DNA of 7,259 nt from Candidatus Woesearchaeota archaeon (GCA_014728875.1 WJKV01000097.1:1-7259), one strand, 5' to 3'. Positions 1 through 5,261 are shown, numbered from the stretch's first letter. Numbers and translations: made by a program. The notes: generated by a model not told the origin, from the sequence alone.

Positions 1-2
1 TG

Positions 3-251
3 TGCATAGACGGGCCGGAATGTGGACAGTGCACAGCGTGCGGGGGAGAGCAGTTACCGTTTGAAGAGCTTGCAGAGACCAAGTTCAAGAAAAAGATAAT
101 GATGAACATGATCGCGCTCGGCAGGCTGCTTAAGATGCTCGAACTTAACATCGAAAATATCGACCTTAAAGAGGCCCTTCCTGCAAAATTCGCAGACAAG
201 AATAAAGAAGCCATCGTATACGGATATGCTAACTTTGTTGACAGAAGTTAG
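3..251 (+). CDS. C-terminal fragment of a probable 2-oxoacid:acceptor oxidoreductase gamma-type protein (5' end outside window)
   Basis: The frame is open from the left edge to a TAG at 249-251, giving 82 residues of an unfinished protein. The second half (NMIALGRLLKMLEL, then an amphipathic segment, then KEAIVYGYANF) resembles the C-terminal end of the gamma subunit/domain of pyruvate, ketoisovalerate and indolepyruvate ferredoxin oxidoreductases, where an N-M-[VI]-x-L-G helix is followed by a short helix and a final strand with N/A-x-F. This is recognition by eye of a short stretch, so the family call is moderate. Unusual for that family, the first 13 visible residues carry four cysteines spaced C-x5-C-x2-C-x2-C (fragment residues 1, 7, 10, 13), which could hold a metal or Fe-S cluster. 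If correct, the locus holds two gamma-type domains, the other being the N-terminus of the KorA-like protein at 5262. The next gene starts 33 bases downstream behind its own possible TATA box. Confidence 0.55.
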   Translation, partial: CIDGPECGQCTACGGEQLPFEELAETKFKKKIMMNMIALGRLLKMLELNIENIDLKEALPAKFADKNKEAIVYGYANFVDRS

Positions 252-252
252 A

Positions 253-260
253 TTTATATA
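253..260 (+). promoter_or_regulatory. possible archaeal TATA box upstream of the TVP38-like gene
   Basis: TTTATATA lies in the short gap between the stop at 251 and the ATG at 285, identical to the box at 4953-4960. An archaeal transcript normally begins about 25 bases downstream of the box centre, which would place the start at roughly 281-285, almost on the ATG. That would exclude the Shine-Dalgarno sequence at 273-278, so either the transcript is near-leaderless or the box is fortuitous and the gene is read through from upstream. Confidence 0.4.
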
Positions 261-272
261 CTTGAGATTCTT

Positions 273-278
273 GGGGGG
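273..278 (+). promoter_or_regulatory. G-rich ribosome binding site of the TVP38-like gene
   Basis: Six consecutive G residues end 6 bases before the ATG at 285 and can pair with the CCUCC core of the 16S rRNA 3' end, with G-U or bulged pairing. This supports 285 as the start. Confidence 0.5.
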
Positions 279-284
279 AAACCA

Positions 285-1022
285 ATGAAGGACAAAAAAG
301 GGATGTTCACCAAGGCTTCGATAATAAAACTCATATTTTTCTTAATTTTCATAGCGTTCTGTTTCTATTTTGCATTTGCGAGCGGTTTCGCAAAACAGTT
401 TCTCACAAAGGAAGGAATAAACACTTTTGTTTCCACTTACGGCGCCTTGGCTCCGCTGGCATTCATAGGTTTGTATGTTATGGGAATCTGCCTGTTCATA
501 CCGAGCGTGATCTTCACAGGCCTGGGAGGATACCTCTTCGGCACCTTCAAGGGCACCCTGCTTAATCTTGGCGGCCTTGTGATAGGCTCTTCTGTCTCTT
601 TTTTTATCGGAAGGCATCTGGGAAGGGAATTCGCCAGTCCGCTTATAGAAAAATGGCTGCATAAATACGACAAACTGCTCGAGAAGCATGGTTTCACTAC
701 TATCTTTTATCTGAGACTTTTCAATTTTCCGATAATAGGGCTGAATTACTGCGCAGGCCTGACAAGATTGAAATTCAAGGACTTTCTTCTTGGCACTGCA
801 ATAGGAATAATCCCCGGCACTTTCGTTTTCACTTTCTTCATAAGCCAGATCTCACAGATAAGATCTGTGCAGGACATATTCAGGGGAAAGGTTTTATTGT
901 CTGTAATCTTGTTGATATTATGCTTTTTGATACCTTTTTTCATAAAGAAAATGAAAAAGCATATCGAGATAAACAGCACAAGAATAGATCTGGAAGTGGA
1001 GGAGGCATTGAAGAAAAAATGA
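285..1022 (+). CDS. TVP38/TMEM64 (SNARE-associated, DedA-like) family integral membrane protein
   Basis: A 245-residue polytopic membrane protein. Hydrophobic segments lie at about residues 12-34, 54-75, 77-108 (a glycine-rich pair broken by G80, G81, G82 and F85-G86, re-entrant-loop style), 139-157, 165-188 and 203-221. Family hallmarks are visible: a proline-containing turn (I72-P73-S74) before the G-G-x-x-F-G motif, the F-x-I-G-R motif at about 106-110, the R144-x4-P149 and N154-Y155-x2-G158 signature, and I176-P177-G178 in the following helix. DedA/TVP38 proteins are membrane proteins linked to lipid scrambling/flipping or undecaprenyl-phosphate-type carrier transport and membrane homeostasis; the substrate here cannot be read from sequence. 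The C-terminus (222-245) is charged and probably cytoplasmic. The TGA stop overlaps the ATG of the aldolase gene in an ATGA, so the two are translationally coupled. Length is normal for the family. Confidence 0.88.
   Translation: MKDKKGMFTKASIIKLIFFLIFIAFCFYFAFASGFAKQFLTKEGINTFVSTYGALAPLAFIGLYVMGICLFIPSVIFTGLGGYLFGTFKGTLLNLGGLVIGSSVSFFIGRHLGREFASPLIEKWLHKYDKLLEKHGFTTIFYLRLFNFPIIGLNYCAGLTRLKFKDFLLGTAIGIIPGTFVFTFFISQISQIRSVQDIFRGKVLLSVILLILCFLIPFFIKKMKKHIEINSTRIDLEVEEALKKK
998..1005 (+). promoter_or_regulatory. Shine-Dalgarno sequence deciding the aldolase start
   Basis: GGAGGAGG inside the 3' end of the membrane-protein gene, 13 bases before the ATG at 1019. It is the best purine-rich match in the region and supports initiation at 1019 and not at the upstream in-frame ATG at 920. 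Confidence 0.6.
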
Positions 1023-1933
1023 CACTTGTCACAACAAAAAAAATATTGAAGGACGCGCAAAGGAACGACTATGCAGTAGGCCATTTCAACACGAGCAATC
1101 TTGAGATCACAAAAGCTATCGTCGAGGCTGCTTCTGAAATGAATTCGCCTGTCATTGTCGCGGCAAGCAAAGGCGCGATAAAATATGCAGGCATAAAGCA
1201 GATCGCGGAGATCGTAAAAACAGCCGCGAAAAAGACAAAGATTCCTGTCGCTCTGCACCTCGACCACAGCCCTGATATAGATCTGATTGCGGACTGCATC
1301 AAGTACGGCTGGACAAGCGTGATGATTGATGCATCCCATTTCTCTTTTGTCAAGAATACAAGACTGACAAAGCTTGCAGTGCAGTTGGCCCACAGGAGAA
1401 AGATTCCTGTTGAGGCAGAACTGGGCCGTCTGGAAGGAAAAGAAGGCTGGGTCAAGGGAAAAGAGATATTCACTGACCCTGAGAAGGCGAAAGTCTTTGC
1501 AAGACTTACAGGCTGCGACAGTCTCGCAGTGAGCATAGGCACCAGTCACGGCGCTTACAAATTCAAAGGAACCCCCAGATTAGACATAAAAAGACTCAAG
1601 GAGATAAATGAGCAGGTAAGGATTCCTCTTGTGCTGCACGGTGCATCGTCTGTCCCGCAGAAATTAGTGGTCGAAGCCAACAAGTACAATGCAAAACTGA
1701 AAGGGATGATTGGCGTTCCGAACAGCCAGATAAGACAGGCCATAAGAAACGGAATCTGCAAAGTCAATACAGACACAGACATAAGGATCGCGTTTGACTT
1801 GGGCATAAGAAAAAGCCTGAAACAGCATCCGGAAAATATCGACTATAGGAAATATCTTGCGTCCGGCATGGCTGAGGTTAAAAAACTTGTCAAGAGCAAA
1901 ATAAGATTATTCAAGAGCGAAAATGCAGTCTAA
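1019..1933 (+). CDS. fba: class II (zinc-dependent) fructose-bisphosphate aldolase family protein
   Basis: A 304-residue TIM-barrel aldolase that would reversibly split fructose 1,6-bisphosphate into dihydroxyacetone phosphate and glyceraldehyde 3-phosphate in the cytosol; the related GatY/KbaY tagatose-bisphosphate aldolases cannot be excluded. Family motifs occur in order: A-x-x-H-F-N-T-S-N near residues 19-27, H80-L-D82-H83 (D82 the expected catalytic acid, H83 a zinc ligand), G97-W-T-S-V-M-I-D-A-S-H107, V131-E-A-E-L-G136, S172-I-G-T-S-H177-G (H177 zinc ligand), L206-H207-G-A-S-S-V-P213 (H207 zinc ligand) and K248-V-N-T-D-T-D254 (phosphate binding). The H-G-A-S-S-V-P form is like the Thermus-type class IIB enzymes. 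The in-frame ATG at 920 would add 33 residues inside the upstream gene with no homology; the ATG at 1019 sits in an ATGA overlap behind a strong Shine-Dalgarno sequence and gives the usual N-terminus and length. All metal and catalytic residues are present. Confidence 0.93.
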   Translation: MTLVTTKKILKDAQRNDYAVGHFNTSNLEITKAIVEAASEMNSPVIVAASKGAIKYAGIKQIAEIVKTAAKKTKIPVALHLDHSPDIDLIADCIKYGWTSVMIDASHFSFVKNTRLTKLAVQLAHRRKIPVEAELGRLEGKEGWVKGKEIFTDPEKAKVFARLTGCDSLAVSIGTSHGAYKFKGTPRLDIKRLKEINEQVRIPLVLHGASSVPQKLVVEANKYNAKLKGMIGVPNSQIRQAIRNGICKVNTDTDIRIAFDLGIRKSLKQHPENIDYRKYLASGMAEVKKLVKSKIRLFKSENAV

Positions 1934-2405
1934 AGGAAAAAATAAAATTATTGTAATATTGTTGCTTCTATTTCTTGCATCCTTTGCTCTGTTCAGCTGC
2001 GGATACGACAAAGAAGAATCTGCAGGTGAAAAGATAGTGCAGGATGTGGTGAAAGGTGTTGTCCGGATAAAGAATGAGTATGACAATTATAGAAATAATG
2101 CGACAGAGAAACAGAATGAATCTGAAACTAATGATGCAAAAAAAGAAATAATAGTCAAAGAGCCTGAAGACCCTGTCTCAAAGATAATGCTCGACAGGCT
2201 GGAGAAGATGTATGATCTTGTTGATGATCCTTTGTCAGGCAATTATATGAAAGAACATTTTCCAGATCTTCGATTGATATATGCTGACGAGAACAAGACA
2301 ATGCTGTATTACTACAGCGAGCTGGCCAACAGCACTTTCAAGTTATGGTCGAGATTCAACAAGGTTGTCGCCATCAAAGAAGGAAAAAGAATAGATTTCG
2401 AATGA
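1923..2405 (+). CDS. small putative lipoprotein of unknown function
   Basis: 160 residues, no recognised family. The N-terminus has a basic region (K4, K6, K8), a hydrophobic core at residues 9-24 rich in Leu/Ile/Phe, and a lipobox-like L23-F-S-C26 followed by G27. This is the layout of a lipoprotein signal peptide, with Cys26 the predicted lipidated residue and an extracytoplasmic mature protein; Phe at the -2 position is not the commonest choice. Residues 27-85 are a polar, Glu/Lys/Asn-rich linker or helix. Residues 86-160 look like a small folded domain (S86-K-I-M-L-D-R-L-E..., then tyrosine-rich strands around 129-131 and a hydrophobic C-terminal strand). The ATG at 1923 overlaps the end of the aldolase gene by 11 bases; there is no strong Shine-Dalgarno sequence, only a weak AGAGCG, so translation may depend on reading of the upstream gene. 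No alternative ATG would preserve the signal sequence. Confidence 0.75.
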   Translation: MQSKGKNKIIVILLLLFLASFALFSCGYDKEESAGEKIVQDVVKGVVRIKNEYDNYRNNATEKQNESETNDAKKEIIVKEPEDPVSKIMLDRLEKMYDLVDDPLSGNYMKEHFPDLRLIYADENKTMLYYYSELANSTFKLWSRFNKVVAIKEGKRIDFE

Positions 2406-2406
2406 C

Positions 2407-3678
2407 TTATTCTTCATTGCGTATTTCTGCTCTCTGTTTTATGAGAAGATAGTCGAAATCGAATCCTGGATCGAGCAGCTGCTTCTTGACTCCGGAGACG
2501 TCTGTGCCTTTCTCGACCAGTTCCTTTACAGCAAGCGCGCACCGCCTGTCTTTGAAGAAGCTCGCGCCTACAATCCTGTTGTTTTTTATGATGAACAGCT
2601 TGTGATCATCAGTCTTCTTACAGTTCGAATGCAGAACTTCATATTCTTTTCTTGACCTGACTCTCGGCGATATCTCTCCTATGCAGGTGTACGGGACGCC
2701 CAGTATGGCAGTACTCCTGTATCTTATGGCAGGGTAATATTTGGAGTCTTCGCCTATCATGTTCATTGCAGCCGTCTCTCCCATGTTTGCGCTCTCATAC
2801 CATCCCGGTCTTATGATGTGGTTACCGCTATCAGGATCGTTAATTTGCGCGACATCGCCTGCCGCATAGATTTCGCTGTAGTTCGTCCTGAGATTGTTGT
2901 CCACAATTATCCCTTCGTCGGTATGTATTCCGCTCCCGGACAAAAAGCTTGTGTTTGGCGAACTGCCTGTGCAGAAAATGACAAGATTGGTCTTAATGAT
3001 CTTTCCTTTTGTAGTCCTCACTTCGCTGACATGCCCTTCCTTGCCCCTCAGTTCTTTCACAGTCTCCCTGAGCCTGACATCTATTCTTCTCCTGTTCAGA
3101 TCTTCCAGAACCCTGATGGCTGTGCATGGATCCATCAATCCTGTGCCCAACTTCGCCTCTTTCTCAAGGATCGTAACCTTGTTGTTTCTTTTTGTCAGTG
3201 CGTCCGCAAGCTCTATCCCGAGGATTCCCCCGCCTACGACGACAACATGCCTGCTGTGCTTTGCCAGCTCCATGATGTCAAGGGCATCTATAAAGGTCCT
3301 GCACGTCTTGACGCCCCGCAGCTCTGTTCCTTTGATCTCAGGTATCTTCGGCACAGCGCCTGTTGCGATCAGCAGTTTGTCATATTTTATTATGTTGTCC
3401 TTGTCTATGATTATCTGTTTTGTTTCAGGCACAACTTTCTGTACCTTGATTCCGTCGAGCACATCTATCCTTTTCAGCTCGAAGAATTTCTTGGGCCTTG
3501 CCAGCAGCCGCTCTTCTTCCAGCTCTTTCTTTAGGAATTCAACGAGCCCGCTCCTGAAATAAAAAGGCTTGTTCTCTCCGTTTACTATCGTGATCTTGTT
3601 CTTTTTGTCGTGCTTCCTGATGGTCTCAGCAGCAGTCACGCCTGCATTTCCGCATCCGATGATAACATAGTGTGTCAT
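2407..3678 (-). CDS. FAD-dependent pyridine nucleotide-disulfide oxidoreductase family protein (NADH:rubredoxin/ferredoxin reductase-like)
   Basis: 423 residues with the two-dinucleotide-fold architecture of the family. The FAD Rossmann motif is I-I-G8-C-G10-N-A-G13 at the extreme N-terminus, the conserved L-I-A-T-G motif is at 103-107, the NAD(P) fold is V-V-G149-G-G151-x-x-G154-x-E at about 148-156, and the FAD-binding A272-A-G274-D275 closes the core. The acidic residue at the end of the second fold (T169-I-L-E172) favours NADH over NADPH, by analogy with the family. There is no C-x4-C redox disulfide and no cysteine at the position of the NADH oxidase/CoA-disulfide reductase active site (F41-R-S-G44 there), so it probably passes electrons to an external Fe-S or redox protein. 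The C-terminal ~110 residues form the expected interface domain with Cys332, Cys353 and Cys380, of no known motif. It starts 3 bases after the Fe-S protein stop, so the two are co-transcribed and presumably partners. Its stop lies 1 base from the stop of the opposing gene. Confidence 0.88.
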   Translation of the reverse strand: MTHYVIIGCGNAGVTAAETIRKHDKKNKITIVNGENKPFYFRSGLVEFLKKELEEERLLARPKKFFELKRIDVLDGIKVQKVVPETKQIIIDKDNIIKYDKLLIATGAVPKIPEIKGTELRGVKTCRTFIDALDIMELAKHSRHVVVVGGGILGIELADALTKRNNKVTILEKEAKLGTGLMDPCTAIRVLEDLNRRRIDVRLRETVKELRGKEGHVSEVRTTKGKIIKTNLVIFCTGSSPNTSFLSGSGIHTDEGIIVDNNLRTNYSEIYAAGDVAQINDPDSGNHIIRPGWYESANMGETAAMNMIGEDSKYYPAIRYRSTAILGVPYTCIGEISPRVRSRKEYEVLHSNCKKTDDHKLFIIKNNRIVGASFFKDRRCALAVKELVEKGTDVSGVKKQLLDPGFDFDYLLIKQRAEIRNEE

Positions 3679-3681
3679 TTT

Positions 3682-4839
3682 TTATTCTTCCATGTCTTCC
3701 TCTCTTATCTGTTCTGCTTCCTTTGCCTGCTCTTCTTTTATCTCTTCTTCTAGGGCGCTGTAGACAAGGCTTATGACATCAGTAAGCTTGATGTTTTTCT
3801 GTTCTGCAGCAGGCGCCAGTTTGTTCCAGCAGTTTATGCATTCGACGCTCATGTTCTTTGTCTTGACCTGTTCCAGCTTTTTTGTCTGCATCCTTTGCAG
3901 TGAATCTGGTTCATGTTCCCCCCTGAGGAATCCGCAGCACAAGCAGAGGCCTTTATCTTGCGGAATATCAACAATCGTACAGACTTTGTCTAGCAGTTCC
4001 CGCGGAAGTGCTTTTTTGTTTTCTTTCCTGCCTAATATGCAGGAATCGTGGAATGTTACTTTCTGCTTTTCTCCTTTAAGGTTCAGCTTGTTTACATTGT
4101 CGAGGAGCCATTCAGTGGCAGTCTTAAGTATGAAGTTCAGCCCCCAATGTTTTTGCAGGTGCTTCATAGCTTCATAGTCTTCGCCTGTTATTGTGACGAC
4201 AGTCGCAGGATTGACTTTCAATACTGCATCATACAATACATCGTGCATCTTGTCTGCTTCGTCCAGCAGCCCTGCATAATAGTGCTGGATGCCGTTGCTG
4301 TACTTATAGCCTGCCAGAATCTCAAAGTCCTTGTTCATGTACTCTGCAATGGCGATCAATTTATGCTGCGCCAACGAGGGCGAATAGATCGAGTCTCCAA
4401 GGTAGAAAAGCAGCGGTGTTTCTTTGAAATCCTTTTTATCGACATGCTTTTTCAGTTCGCCTGCAACAGGCTCCAGTTTCTTTAGTGCAAAATACCTGCC
4501 TATCTTCTGAAAGAATGAAAGTCTGCTTCCTTTGTATTTCAATGCGTTCTTGTATCCTTTCGGCAGGCTGTTGCTCAGCCTTGTCTTGAGCCAGAGCATC
4601 ATCTTTTCCCTGTGGCAGTTTGCAGGGCACTCAATATTGCAAGCGCCGCACTGTATGCATTTCTGTGCAAACTCGATTGTTTTTGCAGTTGGCAGGCTCT
4701 TTTTGTATGTCGCGTAATTAAGGCTTCGTATCAGCATTTGGTCTGATTCTGGCAAAGGGCATGCTTTCATGCATTTGCCGCATCCAGTACATTGCTTAAG
4801 AAATTCGCTTACCTCTTTTTCCAGATTTTCTTTAAACAT
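3682..4839 (-). CDS. HdrC/GlpC-like Fe-S protein: two [4Fe-4S] motifs plus a CCG domain
   Basis: 385 residues. The N-terminus is a di-cluster ferredoxin domain: C17-x2-C20-x2-C23-x3-C27-P and C61-x2-C64-x2-C67-x3-C71-P, as in HdrC, GlpC and LutA/B-type proteins. A C-terminal cysteine-rich (CCG) domain follows, with H264-D-S-C267, L298-C-L-C301-C302-G303 and C334-x2-C337; in HdrB-type proteins such motifs bind a special cluster at the site of heterodisulfide chemistry. Related two-domain proteins usually have two CCG repeats. Here the region of the first (about 142-195, starting L-L-F-Y-L-G-D-S) has the fold-like spacing but no cysteines, so it looks degenerate. The C-terminus (362-385) is strongly acidic, 12 of 24 residues Glu/Asp. 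No membrane segment is visible, so a soluble electron carrier or catalytic subunit is likely. It is co-transcribed with the flavoprotein gene 3 bases downstream. The donor and acceptor are unknown; HdrD/GlpC-like roles are equally possible. Confidence 0.85.
   Translation of the reverse strand: MFKENLEKEVSEFLKQCTGCGKCMKACPLPESDQMLIRSLNYATYKKSLPTAKTIEFAQKCIQCGACNIECPANCHREKMMLWLKTRLSNSLPKGYKNALKYKGSRLSFFQKIGRYFALKKLEPVAGELKKHVDKKDFKETPLLFYLGDSIYSPSLAQHKLIAIAEYMNKDFEILAGYKYSNGIQHYYAGLLDEADKMHDVLYDAVLKVNPATVVTITGEDYEAMKHLQKHWGLNFILKTATEWLLDNVNKLNLKGEKQKVTFHDSCILGRKENKKALPRELLDKVCTIVDIPQDKGLCLCCGFLRGEHEPDSLQRMQTKKLEQVKTKNMSVECINCWNKLAPAAEQKNIKLTDVISLVYSALEEEIKEEQAKEAEQIREEDMEE
3687..3691 (-). promoter_or_regulatory. 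Shine-Dalgarno sequence of the flavoprotein gene
   Basis: On the minus strand GGAAG ends 8 bases before the ATG at 3678-3676, inside the last codons of the Fe-S protein gene. A second purine-rich stretch, AGAGGAAG (3696-3703), is 17 bases away and less well placed. Confidence 0.45.
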
Positions 4840-4849
4840 CAGCCCTCAA

Positions 4850-4855
4850 CACCTC
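4850..4855 (-). promoter_or_regulatory. Shine-Dalgarno sequence of the Fe-S protein gene
   Basis: On the minus strand GAGGTG, complementary to the archaeal 16S rRNA 3' end, ends 10 bases before the ATG at 4839-4837. A second GAGGG (4843-4847) is only 3 bases away and too close. This supports 4839 as the start. Confidence 0.65.
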
Positions 4856-4863
4856 TTAATTAC

Positions 4864-4886
4864 CAACAAGTGATTATTGTTTGTTG
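4864..4886. promoter_or_regulatory. palindrome in the leader of the Fe-S/flavoprotein operon, possible operator
   Basis: CAACAA at 4864-4869 is mirrored by TTGTTG at 4881-4886. A nested form, AACAA-N7-TTGTT, spans 4865-4881. It falls between the predicted minus-strand transcription start (about 4897-4899) and the Shine-Dalgarno sequence, a position where a bound dimeric regulator would block transcription; an RNA hairpin is also possible. The arms are short and A/T-rich, so chance is a real alternative. Confidence 0.3.
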
Positions 4887-4920
4887 TTTTTTAATAATAT
4901 CATTACGTCATGTTTTATAA

Positions 4921-4928
4921 TATATAAG
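4921..4928 (-). promoter_or_regulatory. TATA box of the minus-strand Fe-S/flavoprotein operon
   Basis: Read on the minus strand this is CTTATATA followed by TTATAA, preceded by an A-rich, BRE-like AAAAAAG (4929-4936, minus strand). Transcription should begin about 25 bases downstream, near 4897-4899, giving a leader of roughly 58 bases that contains the Shine-Dalgarno sequence at 4850-4855. The A/T-rich surroundings allow a shift by several bases. Confidence 0.5.
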
Positions 4929-4952
4929 CTTTTTTATTCAAAAACCTCTAGA

Positions 4953-4960
4953 TTTATATA
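4953..4960 (+). promoter_or_regulatory. TATA box of the ferredoxin-korA operon
   Basis: TTTATATA on the plus strand, 53 bases before the ATG at 5013. A start about 25 bases after the box centre (near 4981-4984) gives a leader of about 30 bases that includes the Shine-Dalgarno sequence at 4997-5003, so the geometry is consistent. It lies back to back with the minus-strand box at 4921-4928, 24 bases between them, which makes the gap a compact divergent promoter. Confidence 0.6.
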
Positions 4961-4996
4961 TTAATTAATGTTAAACAAATAGCAAATCCAACCTGT

Positions 4997-5003
4997 GGGG
5001 GTG
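4997..5003 (+). promoter_or_regulatory. Shine-Dalgarno sequence of the ferredoxin gene
   Basis: GGGGGTG followed by A, a good match to the archaeal GGAGGTGA consensus, ends 9 bases before the ATG at 5013. This makes 5013 the start; an in-frame GTG at 4995 would lie upstream of its own best ribosome binding site. Confidence 0.65.
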
Positions 5004-5012
5004 AATATATAT

Positions 5013-5234
5013 ATGGCAAAATATAAGATAGAGCACGACAGGCCGGGGTGTATCGGCTGTGGAGCCTGCGCCAGAGCATGCCCTGAAAATTGGGAGATGG
5101 CAAAAGACGGCAAGAGCAAATGCAAGAAGACTTCTATCTCGCAAGAAGAATACAAATGCAACAAGAAAGCGGCTGACGGCTGCCCTGTTAATGTTATTCA
5201 CATAAAAGACGATAAAGGCAAGAAGATAATTTAA
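5013..5234 (+). CDS. single [4Fe-4S] cluster ferredoxin
   Basis: 73 residues, a small soluble electron carrier. Cluster ligands are C13-x2-C16-x2-C19 plus the distant C57-P58. The layout matches the archaeal/thermophile one-cluster ferredoxins such as that of Pyrococcus furiosus, whose ligands are C11, D14, C17 and C56 and which has a C21-C48 disulfide. Here the second ligand is Cys16 and not Asp, so a stable [4Fe-4S] cluster is expected, and C23 and C49 stand where the disulfide pair would be. One further cysteine, C37, has no counterpart in that scheme. The C-terminal strand V61-I-H-I and a Lys-rich end (K65-x2-K68-x-K70-K71) follow. It is followed after 27 bases by the KorA-like gene, and is most simply its electron acceptor. 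Confidence 0.92.
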   Translation: MAKYKIEHDRPGCIGCGACARACPENWEMAKDGKSKCKKTSISQEEYKCNKKAADGCPVNVIHIKDDKGKKII

Positions 5235-5245
5235 AACATTTTAAA

Positions 5246-5254
5246 GGATTGATC
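5246..5254 (+). promoter_or_regulatory. Shine-Dalgarno sequence of the korA-like gene
   Basis: GGATTGATC matches most of the extended archaeal consensus GGAGGTGATC and ends 7 bases before the ATG at 5262. No TATA box separates this gene from the ferredoxin gene, so the two are probably one transcript. Confidence 0.55.
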
Positions 5255-5261
5255 AAGCACG

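Noticed and set aside
853..869. Perfect hairpin, CACAGAT - AAG - ATCTGTG
   Set aside because: Seven base pairs with a 3-base loop in the middle of the membrane-protein coding sequence, with no U-tract after it; best taken as chance.
920..1018. Upstream in-frame ATG for the aldolase, adding 33 residues
   Set aside because: The extension lies wholly inside the membrane-protein gene, is low-complexity and unlike any aldolase N-terminus; the ATG at 1019 has a good Shine-Dalgarno sequence and an ATGA coupling.
746..1549. Long open frame on the minus strand (267 codons)
   Set aside because: It lies antisense to the well-supported membrane-protein and aldolase genes, is rich in cysteine and shows no family motif; a shadow of the coding strand.
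2818..3562. Open frames of 238 and 222 codons on the plus strand
   Set aside because: Both are antisense to the flavoprotein, whose motifs are clear; they are Ser/Leu/Cys-rich and have no recognisable domain.
4995..5012. GTG start for the ferredoxin, adding six residues
   Set aside because: It overlaps the Shine-Dalgarno sequence of the ATG at 5013, and one-cluster ferredoxins begin close to the first strand (A-K-Y-K-I).
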